A stretch of 64,000 nucleotides of DNA from Streptomyces sp. Y2F8-2 (GCF_014905555.1 NZ_BNGS01000006.1:372001-436000); one strand, 5' to 3'. Shown: positions 25,002 through 33,143, numbered from the stretch's first letter. Numbers and translations are program-made. The notes: a model not told the origin generated them from the letters alone.

Positions 25002-28000
25002 TCAGATGAGCGAGTTGTAGATGTTCCAGCCGTAACCGATGGACGTGCGGGCCAGGAACGGCGCCGAGGCGCTGCCGGTGCCGCGGTAGAGCCACAGGCC
25101 GCCTTGGGCGTCGCGGGCGACGAGATCCGCCTTGCCATCCCCCGACAGGTCAGCGGTGCCGACGATGGAGCCGTAGATGTTCCAGCCGTAACCGATCTGC
25201 TTCCGGGGCGCGAAAGGCGCGTTCGGGTTGCCCGTGCCCTGGTAGAGCCACAGGCCGCCCTGAGCGTCGCGGGCTACGAGGTCGGCCTTCCCGTCCCCCG
25301 TCAGGTCACCGGTGCCGACGATGGAGCCGTAGATGTTCCAGCCGGTGCCGACCTGCTTCCGGGGCGCGAAAGGCGCCTTCGGGTTGCCGGTGCCCTGGTA
25401 GAACCACAGCACGCCGTTGCCGTCACGGCCGACGGCGGTTCCGGTGCCGTCCGCCGTCTCACCGCTGACACTGGTGATGATGTCGTAGGTGTTCCAGCCG
25501 GTTCCGATGGCGGTCCGGGGTGCCAGTGCCCCGGAGGGCACACCGGTGCCGCGGTAGAACCACAGGGTGCCGGAGTAGTCCCGTGCCAGCACGGCGCCCA
25601 GCTGCGACGCCGGGGGCACACCGGTGCCGGTGAGCGGCTCCAGCCGTGCCCCCTGCCCGGCGTCGCCCGTGACCTCGTACGAGGCCGACTGGCTGCCGCT
25701 CACGGTCGGGGCGAAGGTGACCGTCTGCCGGACACTCTGCTCGGGACCGATGACCAGGCCCTCGGGGAGCGGGTCGGCGCTGCTGAACACCCCTGCCGGG
25801 GCCTTCGCCTTGGTGACGGTGACCGGGATGTTCCCCGTGTTGGTGATGGTGAAGGTCCGTGTGCTCGACGTGCCGCGCACCACCGCGCCGAACGAGAGAG
25901 TCGTCGGGTCGAACACCAGATGGCCCTGGCCGCTGATCGCGTCGCCCTCGACCGGGATGGTGAGCGGGCCGCTGGTGCTGCTCAGTGTGATCGACGAGGA
26001 GTTGTGGCCGGTGGCCGTGGGCGCGTACCCGACTTGCAGGACGATCGAGCTCTGGGGCGGGATCACCGTCGGGTTCGCCGGGTCGGCGCTCGGCAGGCCG
26101 GCGGCCGTGAACGGTCCGTCGGGCGGGGTGACGGAGGTGACGGTCTCGGGGTCGGTGCCCGTGTTCGTCAGCTGGACGTTCGCGGTGGCCGTGGTCCCCG
26201 TCGGCTGGTTGTCGAAGGACACCGTGCCCGGGAACGCGGCCAGACCGGGCTTGGTGCCGACGCCGTGCAGGCTCAGTGCGAAACTGCCGGCGTCGGTGGC
26301 CACGGTGAGTGTTCCGCTCGCGCCCAGGACCGAGGTGGGTTCGAAGGAGACGGGTATCGACAGCTGCCCGCCCGCCGGGATCGTCGGAGGCAGCGACGAG
26401 GTGTCCGCGGTGAACGGACCGTCGACGGTGACGCCCTTGATGCCGAGGGACCGGGACGGGCTCTGGTTCTCCGTCAGGACGACGTCGGTCCTCGCGGAGC
26501 CGCCCACCGGTACGAGCCCGAATTCGACCGGGCCGCCCTTGAGCGGACTGCCCACCGGGTTGCCGAAGCCGTAGACCTTGCCCTCCCTGGTGCCGACGAA
26601 GACCTGCCCGCCGTCGGTGGCCGGGGTGGCGAACTTCGGCGCGGTGCCGATCGGCGCGGACCAGACCAGCGGCAGGACGCCGTTCGCGTCGGGAACCGGC
26701 TCGTACGCGCGCAGTTGCGCGTTGACGCCGGTCGGCCCGCCCGACCGGACCACCCACACCAGGGCGCTGCCCGAGCGTGTTCCGTCGGAGGTCACCACGG
26801 GCGATCCGCTGGTGTAGGGGAAGGAGTCCTGGCTGGACCCGGCGACGGTCAGCGCAGGGTCGCCCGAGCCCGTCACGCCGCGCTGCAGCGCCACCAGTGA
26901 GCCGCCGTTGCCGACGCAGTAGACATAACCGCCGTCACCACCCCAGACCGCGGGGTGGCCCCACTGGCCCTTGAGCGGCCCGGTGATGCCGACCACGTCG
27001 TCGGTCCCGCCGGTGCCCTGCGACCTTCCGCCGAGGTCGTCGCGGTCCAGCAGGAAGACCCGGCCGTCCTTGCCCTGCTGCACCAGCAGATGCGGGTGGG
27101 AGGCGGTGCCGAAGCCGTCCGGCAGACCGATGGGTCCGCCGGAGGCCAGGTCCTTGTCCTGCTGGTCCAGGGTCGGCGCGTTGGACGGGCTGAAGAAGTC
27201 GGCGGCCTTCAGGCTCCGGTCGGCCTGCACCTGCAGCCGGACCACGGACTCCGCGAGCGTGCCGGGCGGGGCGCTGCCGGGGCCGGGCGCCGGGCTGACG
27301 CCGTTGCCGGTGGCGAGGAAGATCCGGCCGGGACCGTCCGAGACGAGTCCCCCGCCGGACTGCCAGACGCCGGCCCCGCTGTTGCTGGCGCCGGTCTCCG
27401 TCGCCCACATCGAGGTCACCGAGGGGTTGGTGGTGCTGACGCCGACCACGTAGCCGCGATAGGGCTTGGCGTCGCAGTGTCCGCCGAACGCCGCGTACAC
27501 CACCCCGTCGAGCAGCAGCAGGCCCGGACGTTGCATCTGGTACGCGGGCAGGAAGGACTGGGTGGGGTCGTTGGACGGGGTGCCCTGGATCGTCACGGGG
27601 AAGCCGGACTTCTCCGCCCCGGTGACCGGGTCGAGCGCGTGCATGTACCAGTGCGGACTCAGGGCGCCCGGGCCGTCGTCGACCTTGGTGGTCAGATAGA
27701 CGGCCCCGCCGGCCGGGTCGTACACCGGCGTCGCGGTGCTGCCGATGGTCGGCACGAGATCGCCGCAGTTGAGGGTGGACGCGGGCCACGCGGGCCCGAA
27801 GCTGCGCTGCCACAGCACGGCTCCCGTGGCGCGGTCGAGGCCGTAGGCCTTGTTGTTCTCGGTGACCGCCACCACTGTGCCGCCGACGACGATCGGCTGG
27901 GCGTATATCTGCCCGTCGAGCTGCGCGGGGGCCTTCCAGAGCTGCCCGAAGGAAGAGGAGCGGACGTCGGACGGGCCGAGGTTCGGTTCACTCCGGTCCC

Positions 28001-28178
28001 AGCCGGTCCGGAGCGTGTCCACCGAGGCGGTCGTCTCGCTCGCCTGCGCCTGTGGGACGCCCAGCCCCATCAGGCCCGCGGTCACCGCGGCCGTCACGGC
28101 GAGCGCCAGGCGGCGCCGCCGGGTGGGTCTGCGTCTGTGCGCGTGTCCGGCGCCCGCCACCGCATCGCCTTGTGACAT
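25002..28178 (-). CDS. Large secreted beta-propeller / choice-of-anchor D / FG-GAP protein
   Basis: A 1058-aa protein. A basic start (HRRRPTRRRRLALAV) and hydrophobic helix end in VPQAQA, a classical signal peptide. Residues about 60-510 form a PQQ-type beta-propeller with repeated AYGLDRATGAVLW-like blades. About 530-850 are three Ig-like ASH/choice-of-anchor D repeats (FGLVPVGG, PGTVSFDNQPTGTT, TLSFGAVVRGT). About 870 to the end are four FG-GAP/VCBS-like repeats with D-x-D-G-x-A-D calcium-type loops (GDGKADLVARDAQGGLWLY). It probably acts outside the cell in binding. No catalytic residues were recognised. The ATG at 28178 is used; a TTG at 28184 is possible. Confidence 0.85.
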   Translation of the reverse strand: MSQGDAVAGAGHAHRRRPTRRRRLALAVTAAVTAGLMGLGVPQAQASETTASVDTLRTGWDRSEPNLGPSDVRSSSFGQLWKAPAQLDGQIYAQPIVVGGTVVAVTENNKAYGLDRATGAVLWQRSFGPAWPASTLNCGDLVPTIGSTATPVYDPAGGAVYLTTKVDDGPGALSPHWYMHALDPVTGAEKSGFPVTIQGTPSNDPTQSFLPAYQMQRPGLLLLDGVVYAAFGGHCDAKPYRGYVVGVSTTNPSVTSMWATETGASNSGAGVWQSGGGLVSDGPGRIFLATGNGVSPAPGPGSAPPGTLAESVVRLQVQADRSLKAADFFSPSNAPTLDQQDKDLASGGPIGLPDGFGTASHPHLLVQQGKDGRVFLLDRDDLGGRSQGTGGTDDVVGITGPLKGQWGHPAVWGGDGGYVYCVGNGGSLVALQRGVTGSGDPALTVAGSSQDSFPYTSGSPVVTSDGTRSGSALVWVVRSGGPTGVNAQLRAYEPVPDANGVLPLVWSAPIGTAPKFATPATDGGQVFVGTREGKVYGFGNPVGSPLKGGPVEFGLVPVGGSARTDVVLTENQSPSRSLGIKGVTVDGPFTADTSSLPPTIPAGGQLSIPVSFEPTSVLGASGTLTVATDAGSFALSLHGVGTKPGLAAFPGTVSFDNQPTGTTATANVQLTNTGTDPETVTSVTPPDGPFTAAGLPSADPANPTVIPPQSSIVLQVGYAPTATGHNSSSITLSSTSGPLTIPVEGDAISGQGHLVFDPTTLSFGAVVRGTSSTRTFTITNTGNIPVTVTKAKAPAGVFSSADPLPEGLVIGPEQSVRQTVTFAPTVSGSQSASYEVTGDAGQGARLEPLTGTGVPPASQLGAVLARDYSGTLWFYRGTGVPSGALAPRTAIGTGWNTYDIITSVSGETADGTGTAVGRDGNGVLWFYQGTGNPKAPFAPRKQVGTGWNIYGSIVGTGDLTGDGKADLVARDAQGGLWLYQGTGNPNAPFAPRKQIGYGWNIYGSIVGTADLSGDGKADLVARDAQGGLWLYRGTGSASAPFLARTSIGYGWNIYNSLI
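25018..25641 (-). repeat. Four 156-bp intragenic repeats encoding the FG-GAP units
   Basis: TAG-ATGTTCCAGCCG-type signature positions recur at 25018, 25174, 25330 and 25486, exactly 156 bp apart. The central two units are nearly identical at the DNA level, so the 52-residue repeats were recently duplicated or homogenised. Confidence 0.88.
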
Positions 28179-28508
28179 CGCCAAGGAAACCCCCCTGAGT
28201 CCCCATGTTCGACGGCCCCCACCGTCATCTCACCCGGCCACGGCGGTCTCCTCGGTCACGTGGGAGCCGCAGCGCACGGGCACAGCCCGCGCATCCAATC
28301 ACACAATCGTCGCCTGCGTGTACGGCCGTTCACGCGATATACACGATTCCTTCACACGCCTGCGCAGCCGGCTTGCCGCCGAGCGACGGACATCGGAGGC
28401 GCACGGCGCAGGCGTGACTGCTGTTCGGGGAGGTCTCAGGAGAAGGCCGCCGGGGACTCCCAACCGCTGATCATTTCTCAGACCCGGCCTGATGGGGAAG
28501 CGAGTTGA
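28179..28508. other. Upstream region of secreted propeller gene, no gene seen
   Basis: This 330-bp region shows lower coding bias. It must contain the propeller-gene promoter on the minus strand. No clear operator or structured RNA was recognised. The decayed endonuclease frame begins at its right edge. Confidence 0.35.
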
Positions 28509-28844
28509 GCACGGCGTCCAGGAGGCCGGGGAACCTGGCATCCAGATCCCCCTCCCGGCTGGCTGGGAGACGCCGCCAGCCACACGCGAGGACACCTGCT
28601 CGCGAAGTCCTTGGGCGGTGACGGAGCCGCCCCGGAGAACATCGTGATCATGTACGACAAAGCGAACAATGTGGTCATGAAGGACCTGGAACAGCAGATC
28701 TATGCGGTGGTGGACGCGGGTCACGACGTGCAGTACTCGGCGACACCCGTCTACGCGAACCCCACAGACCTGATCCCCTCCGGCGTTCACGTGACCGCCA
28801 AGGGCGGCGGCCTCGACATCGACCAAACCATCATCAACAAGTAG
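28509..28844 (+). pseudogene. Truncated DNA/RNA non-specific endonuclease toxin (C-terminal remnant)
   Basis: The open frame from 28509 has no usable start until TTG 28611, yet the catalytic segment HTRGHLLAKSLGG (28581-28619) lies before that. Following blocks ENIVIMYDKANN, VMKDLEQQIYAVVDAG, VQYSATPVYANPTDLIPSGV and the GGGLDIDQTIINK end match the C-terminal endonuclease domains of polymorphic toxins, with the His-type nuclease motif intact. The N-terminal secretion and linker regions are missing. The remnant is followed after 7 bp by a SUKH immunity-like start, the usual toxin-immunity order. Probably inactive because it is not translated. Confidence 0.78.
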
Positions 28845-28851
28845 GCAGCTC

Positions 28852-29058
28852 ATGACGGATCTGGAACTCCTGGCGGCATTCCCGGCGACGGGCGAGGGGG
28901 GTGTTGTCGTCAACGACTGGGAACGGGCCGAGGCTGCGCTGAAAGTCACGTTCCCCCCCGCCTTCATGCGCTTCCTGGACATGTTCGGCGGCGCGAAGTT
29001 CGACGACTTCCTGCGCGTGTACCGGGCGGGTGCTGACAACAAGAACGTCGATCTCCCC
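28852..29058 (+). pseudogene. Truncated SUKH (SMI1/KNR4) immunity protein
   Basis: From ATG 28852 the first about 68 codons encode a SUKH-like N-terminus: NDWERAEAALKVTFPPAFMRFLDMFGGAKFDDFLRVY, with the conserved Trp, Pro-x-x-hydrophobic and YGG/FGG-type turn. After about 29058 the frame runs into unrelated sequence that is a HAD gene on the other strand, and stops at 29160. A normal SUKH protein is roughly twice this length, so it is broken. It sits directly behind the endonuclease remnant as its likely cognate immunity gene. Confidence 0.7.
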
Positions 29059-29217
29059 GCATCCCGCGTCGCAGCCTCGTCACCACGCCCCGGCGCCACC
29101 GCGATCGTCCGCACGCCGTTGGCGTGTGAGCCTCCACGTCGGCCGACGTGTCGCCGATGAGCACGGCTTCAGGCACTGACGCCTCCGCGCGTTCGAGTGA
29201 GAGTCGTACGAGCAGGG
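29056..29217 (-). pseudogene. Frameshifted HAD-family phosphatase C-terminal remnant
   Basis: Reading the minus strand from about 29217: LVRLSLERAEA, then VPEAVLIGDTSADVEA, which is HAD motif IV. After this the frame breaks. Restoring one base near 29128 continues as HANGVRTIAVAPGRGDEAATRDAG, the normal end of a phosphoglycolate-phosphatase-like protein. The N-terminal nucleophile motif is absent, and the 3' end is cut at the SUKH junction. It lies between the cutC stop and the SUKH fragment. Confidence 0.72.
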
Positions 29218-29220
29218 ACC

Positions 29221-29910
29221 CTAGCCGTCGAGCGTCGCCCGCCAGACGCCCACCGCCTCCGCCGACACCGGTGTCGTCCAGTCGCCCGTGCGGGCCGCCG
29301 CGCCGATGTGGAAGGCGTCGACGCCCGCCGCGCGCAGCCGTGGGACATGGTCCAGGCGGAGGCCGCCGCCGGCCATGAGGCGCTGGGTGTAGCCGGGCTC
29401 GCCGCGGCGGGCGGCCTCGGCGACGAGGGTGGGCAGGCCGTCGTCCACACCGTCCGGCGAGCCCGCCGTGAGGTAGGTGTCCAGGCCGGGCACCTCGGCG
29501 AGCTGCTTGCGCAGGGCGTCGCGGTCGGCGGCGCGGTCGATCGCACGGTGGAAGGTCCAGCGGCAGCCGTCCAGCTCCCCGGCCAGCCGCTCCACCGCGT
29601 CGAGGTCGGGCCCGCCGTCCTCGCCGAGGAACCCGAGCACGAACTCCTCGGCACCGGCGGCACGCAGCTCCCGTGCGGCCCGTACGAGCGCCTCGACGTC
29701 ACCGGCCGCGAAGCCGTCCCCGAGGCGGAGCATCACGCGCAGGGAGATGTCGACGGCGGCGCGGATCCCGGCGAAGGCCGCGACGGGCGGGGTGAGCCCG
29801 TCGGAGGCCATGTCGGCGACCAGCTCGAGGCGGTCCGCGCCTCCGGCCTGGGCGGCGACCGCGTCCTCGACGTCGAGGGCGATCACCTCCAGGACTGCAC
29901 GCGTGCTCAT
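29221..29910 (-). CDS. cutC: CutC-family copper homeostasis protein
   Basis: A 229-aa TIM-barrel protein of the CutC family. Diagnostic segments are LEVIALDVEDAVAAQAGGADRLELVADMASDGLTP at the start, VMLR, FHRAIDR (conserved) and LMAGGGL near the C-terminus. CutC proteins have been linked to copper tolerance, but the reaction is unknown. The ATG at 29910 follows AAGGGG. A DasR-like operator lies 36 bp upstream, which would tie expression to amino-sugar supply. It is not in an operon with intact genes. Confidence 0.92.
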   Translation of the reverse strand: MSTRAVLEVIALDVEDAVAAQAGGADRLELVADMASDGLTPPVAAFAGIRAAVDISLRVMLRLGDGFAAGDVEALVRAARELRAAGAEEFVLGFLGEDGGPDLDAVERLAGELDGCRWTFHRAIDRAADRDALRKQLAEVPGLDTYLTAGSPDGVDDGLPTLVAEAARRGEPGYTQRLMAGGGLRLDHVPRLRAAGVDAFHIGAAARTGDWTTPVSAEAVGVWRATLDG

Positions 29911-29945
29911 AGGACCCCTTCCGTCGGTGTACCCGTGGAGCGGCT

Positions 29946-29961
29946 ACAGGTCTAGTCCAAT
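29946..29961. promoter_or_regulatory. DasR-like (dre) operator upstream of cutC
   Basis: ACAGGTCTAGTCCAAT matches 13 of 16 positions of the dre consensus built around TGGTCTAGACCA. Its core AGGTCTAGTCCA is identical, in reverse complement, to the site at 56296-56311 before nagK. Confidence 0.5.
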
Positions 29962-30030
29962 CCAAGGGTACGCCGACGAGGTGCGGGCGGCGACAGGGCA
30001 CCGGCCGCCGCCTCGGGCGTACGGCCGTCC

Positions 30031-30708
30031 TCAGCCGAAGAGGTTCAGCTCCCCTTCCTCGACCCCCGCCAGCTCGTACCGCGCCCCGTCCAGCGGGCGG
30101 CCGGAGTAGAGCCGCACCAGCGTGGACGCCTCGCCGATGAACCGGGCGGGCGGGTGCTCCCCGTTCGCGTCGCCCAGGAGCAGGGGCTCGTCGAGGTCGT
30201 CGAGGTCCGCGTGGAGCGGGACGTGCCCCTTCTCCCGGGACACGCGGGCGAGCAGGGTGAGCGCGTACGGCAGCCCGTCGCCGGCGTACGCCCCCGGCTC
30301 CCCGAACGCCTCCCGCACGTCCCCGCCGTGCACCCACTCCCCGAGCGCGACCATGTCGAGCACCCCGCCCGCCTTCGCGATCGCGGCGCCCGCCTCGGTC
30401 ATGCCGCGCTCCAGTTCGTCGACGACCCGGGCGTTGGTCCAGCCGGCGCGCTCGGCGATGTCGCGGTCGTTCGACTCGGGGCTGAACACCCCCTTCTCGA
30501 AACGGTGCTCCACCACCCGCGTCAGGGCGGCCGAACAGTGCGCGAGGACGTGCCGCACGGTCCAGCCCGGACACGCGGCGGTCGGCAGCGCGAAGTCCGC
30601 GTCCGGGCGGGAGCGCAGCAGCGGGATCAGCGCGTCACGCTCGGTGGTCAGCAGCAGGCCGGGCAGTTCGGGGTCTCGTACGTCGTCGTGCAGGTCTGCA
30701 TTCGTCAT
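30031..30708 (-). CDS. Maleylpyruvate isomerase-type mycothiol-dependent (DinB-like) protein
   Basis: A 225-aa member of the actinobacterial DinB/MDMPI superfamily. The N-terminal four-helix bundle carries the usual metal and thiol site pattern: CPGWTVRHVLAHC with the His, a glutamate in DELERG, and the GEWVHGGDVREA motif with its second His. The C-terminal half is a smaller domain. Such proteins use mycothiol as a cofactor or substrate, but the specific reaction here is unknown. The ATG at 30708 has a TAGCGT box 7 nt upstream on the minus strand. It is divergent from the HD gene across 46 bp. Confidence 0.8.
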   Translation of the reverse strand: MTNADLHDDVRDPELPGLLLTTERDALIPLLRSRPDADFALPTAACPGWTVRHVLAHCSAALTRVVEHRFEKGVFSPESNDRDIAERAGWTNARVVDELERGMTEAGAAIAKAGGVLDMVALGEWVHGGDVREAFGEPGAYAGDGLPYALTLLARVSREKGHVPLHADLDDLDEPLLLGDANGEHPPARFIGEASTLVRLYSGRPLDGARYELAGVEEGELNLFG

Positions 30709-30715
30709 GCGCCCC

Positions 30716-30721
30716 ACGCTA
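30716..30721 (-). promoter_or_regulatory. Leaderless-type -10 box
   Basis: On the minus strand TAGCGT lies 7 nt before the ATG at 30708. The 46-bp gap must hold both divergent promoters. Confidence 0.45.
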
Positions 30722-30754
30722 GGTGCCCACCGGCGAACGGGGGAGAATGCCCCC

Positions 30755-31402
30755 ATGACCGACCTCGACGCGTTGCGTGAGAGCTGGCGGCGCACCCTGC
30801 TCGCGGTGCGGGGCGGGGCGGAGCGGCCCGATCCCGAGCCCTACGCCGACAACCTGCTGAGCCGCTGGTCGGAGCCGCAGCGCCGGTACCACACGGTGGA
30901 GCATCTGGCGGCGGTCCTCGACCGTGTCGACGTCCTCGAGGAGTACGCGGACGACCCCGACGCGGTGCGCCTCGCGGCCTGGTTCCACGACGCGGTGTAC
31001 CTGCCGGAGCGGTCGGAGAACGAGGAGCGGTCGGCACGTCTGGCCGAGCGCGCCCTGCCGGAGGCCGGGGTGTCCGAGAAGAGGACCGATGAGGTCGCCC
31101 GTCTGGTGCGCCTCACCGTGACTCACGCCCCCGCCGACGGGGACCGCAACGGCCAGGTCCTGTGCGACGCGGACCTCGCGATCCTCGCCTCTCCCCCGTC
31201 GGCGTACGCCGCCTACACCGCGGCCGTCCGCGAGGAGTACCACTTCGTGCCGGGCGACGCGTTCCGGGAGGGCCGCTCGGCGGTTCTGCGCCAACTCCTC
31301 GACCTGCCACGGCTGTTCCACACCCCGTACGGGCGGGAGAAGTGGGAGGCGACGGCCCGCTACAACATCACCTCGGAGCTGGAAATGCTGTCGCTCCGAT
31401 GA
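30755..31402 (+). CDS. HD-domain metal-dependent phosphohydrolase (predicted)
   Basis: A 215-aa HD-domain protein. The metal ligands are visible as RRYHTVEHL (about residue 45), AAWFHDAVY (HD pair, about residue 75), NEERSA and VLCDADLAIL. This pattern matches stand-alone predicted HD phosphohydrolases acting on unidentified phosphate esters. The ATG at 30755 follows GGGGGAGAAT, which may act as a ribosome-binding site or -10 box. It lies 25 bp before the acetyltransferase fusion gene and may share its mRNA. Confidence 0.85.
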   Translation: MTDLDALRESWRRTLLAVRGGAERPDPEPYADNLLSRWSEPQRRYHTVEHLAAVLDRVDVLEEYADDPDAVRLAAWFHDAVYLPERSENEERSARLAERALPEAGVSEKRTDEVARLVRLTVTHAPADGDRNGQVLCDADLAILASPPSAYAAYTAAVREEYHFVPGDAFREGRSAVLRQLLDLPRLFHTPYGREKWEATARYNITSELEMLSLR

Positions 31403-31414
31403 GCTTCGCGCCCG

Positions 31415-31420
31415 TACGCT
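31415..31420 (+). promoter_or_regulatory. Leaderless-type -10 box
   Basis: TACGCT lies 7 nt before the ATG at 31428, suggesting independent transcription of the fusion gene. Confidence 0.42.
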
Positions 31421-31427
31421 GCCGCGC

Positions 31428-32495
31428 ATGCGAAGCATGGGCGGGGAACGGGTGACGGAAGCCGTCGCGGGGGCCGTGCAGCTGCTGCGGGCGGCGGCGG
31501 ACCGGGACTGGGACGGGGTCAAGGCGGGGCGGCTCACATGGAGTTGCCGCCTGACGGCGTTCCACATCGCCGAGGACCTCATCGCGTACGCCGGGCAGTT
31601 GGCGGGCCGCGCGCAGGACGACTACGTGCCCTTCGAGATCACCCTCGACGAGGGCGCCGACAACTCGGGCCTGGTGCAGGTGATCGAGACGACGGGCGCG
31701 CTGCTCGCCGCCACCGTCGCCACCACGCCCCGCGAGGTGCGCGCCTTCCACCCGTACCCGTTCCGCAGCGCGGACCGCGAGGGGTTCGCGGCCATGGGCA
31801 TCGCCGAGGTCGTGCTGCACACGCACGACATCGCCGAGGGCCTCGGGCTCACCTACGCCCCGCCCGCCGAGCTGTGCGAGGACCTGCTCATGCGGCTCTT
31901 CCCGCACGTCCGGCCCGGCCCCGAGCCCTGGCCGACGCTTCTGTGGGCCACGGGCCGTGGCGATCTGCCCGGGCGGGAGCCGGTCACCGAGTGGCGCTGG
32001 AGCAACAACCTCGTCATCCCCACCGAGCGTCTCACCCTTCAGGGCGTCACCCCGGCGGCCGCCACCGATCTGCGCATGGGCGGCACCGGAGGCTTCGAGT
32101 GGCTCGACGGCGAGCCCTTCGAGGGCACACGGGAAGCCGCCGGGATGCTCGTGAAGGCGTACGAGGCCGGGGTGCACCGGCCGGAGTGGGGGGTCTTCGT
32201 GATCGTTCGCAGGGAAGACGGGCGCGCGGTCGGGAGCATGGGCTTCCACGGAACCCCGGACGAGGAGGGACGCGCGGAGGTCGGCTACGACCTGGTGGAG
32301 GGCGCCCGCGGCCACGGCTACGCGACCGAGGCGCTGCGCTCCCTCGCCGCGTGGGCGCTGGCCAGGGACGACGTCGGCACGCTGTTCGCCACCGTCGCAC
32401 GGGCGAACACGCCCTCGCAGGGCGTCATCACCCGGGCCGGGTTCACCCGAGTGAGTGAGAACGAGGAGACGTACGCGTACGCGCTGCACCGCTGA
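31428..32495 (+). CDS. Fusion of MDMPI/DinB-like domain and GNAT acetyltransferase
   Basis: A 355-aa two-domain protein. Residues about 1-190 are DinB/MDMPI-like (TAFHIAEDLIAYAGQLAG with His, MGIAEVVLHTHDIAEGL with the second His pair). Residues about 195-355 are a GNAT acetyltransferase (IPTERLTLQGVTPA, VGSMGFHG, AEVGYDLVEGARGHGYATEAL for acetyl-CoA binding, VARANTPSQGVITRAGF). The fusion suggests acetylation linked to thiol or metal chemistry, though no substrate can be named. It overlaps the convergent DUF4031 gene by 53 bp. Confidence 0.85.
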   Translation: MRSMGGERVTEAVAGAVQLLRAAADRDWDGVKAGRLTWSCRLTAFHIAEDLIAYAGQLAGRAQDDYVPFEITLDEGADNSGLVQVIETTGALLAATVATTPREVRAFHPYPFRSADREGFAAMGIAEVVLHTHDIAEGLGLTYAPPAELCEDLLMRLFPHVRPGPEPWPTLLWATGRGDLPGREPVTEWRWSNNLVIPTERLTLQGVTPAAATDLRMGGTGGFEWLDGEPFEGTREAAGMLVKAYEAGVHRPEWGVFVIVRREDGRAVGSMGFHGTPDEEGRAEVGYDLVEGARGHGYATEALRSLAAWALARDDVGTLFATVARANTPSQGVITRAGFTRVSENEETYAYALHR

Positions 32496-32763
32496 GCCCC
32501 TGCTCGCGGCCCTTGCGCCGGCGCAGTCCGGACGCGTGCAGCAGCCGCACCACCTCGCGGCTGGAGACCTCCACCGCACCGGCGGCCACCGCGTCGGCGT
32601 AGCTGTCGGACGGCAGGTCGTAGTGGTCGCGCTCGAAGGCGCGGCGCGGCACGCCCAGCCTCCCGGCGAACGCGTGGAGTTCGTCGTAGGAGACGTCGCT
32701 GATCAGATGCGACCACAGGCGGCCGTGCCCCGGCCAGGCGGGAGGGTCGATGTAGACCGTCAC
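32443..32763 (-). CDS. DUF4031 protein
   Basis: A 106-aa protein opening with VTVYIDPPAWPGHGRLWSHLISDVSYDELHAFAGRLG, the signature of DUF4031, followed by a variable basic tail. Function unknown; the family often sits near small metal-binding proteins. The GTG at 32763 overlaps the upstream gene's stop as GTGA, so the two are translationally coupled. Its 3' end overlaps the convergent acetyltransferase-fusion gene. Confidence 0.82.
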   Translation of the reverse strand: MTVYIDPPAWPGHGRLWSHLISDVSYDELHAFAGRLGVPRRAFERDHYDLPSDSYADAVAAGAVEVSSREVVRLLHASGLRRRKGREQGLSGAARTRTSPRSHSLG

Positions 32764-33143
32764 GAGGACGCCATCCCGCCCGTCGCCCTCCCCAGCGAGC
32801 CCACCGCCGCGACCTTCACACCGGCCTTGGGGCACACCCAGTGCGGGTTGGGCCCGAGTTCCGGCTCGACGTCGAGGGCGTGCGGGTCGCCGGAGCCGCA
32901 GACCGGGCACAGCGGCCAGCGGCCGTACCGCTCCAGGAGCGCGTCCTGGACGTCCTGCGCGACCAGGCCCGCCACGTAGTCGGCGCCGTCCGGCCACTGC
33001 TCCACCCACCAGCGCCGCTGGGCCACGGAGTCCTCGACGAGTGAGACCACGTCCGCCTGGGCGACCTCGCCCGCGACCAGATCGGCGAGCACCAGGGAGC
33101 GCGCCGCGTGCAGGGCCTGCTCCAGGGGGCTGATGGGGTCCAT
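32760..33143 (-). CDS. Conserved hypothetical protein with CxxC-type zinc-binding motif
   Basis: A 127-aa protein. Residues 1-75 are helical (SPLEQALHAARSLVLADLVAGE, DSVAQRRWWVEQWPDG). Then comes RWPLCPVCGSGDPHALDVEPELG...HWVCP, where two cysteines plus a later Cys and His could hold zinc. It ends in a short hydrophobic tail. Function unknown. It is coupled by a 4-bp overlap to the DUF4031 gene and is divergent from the RpiR-type regulator. The ATG at 33143 has CACAAT 6 nt upstream, again leaderless-like. Confidence 0.75.
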   Translation of the reverse strand: MDPISPLEQALHAARSLVLADLVAGEVAQADVVSLVEDSVAQRRWWVEQWPDGADYVAGLVAQDVQDALLERYGRWPLCPVCGSGDPHALDVEPELGPNPHWVCPKAGVKVAAVGSLGRATGGMASS

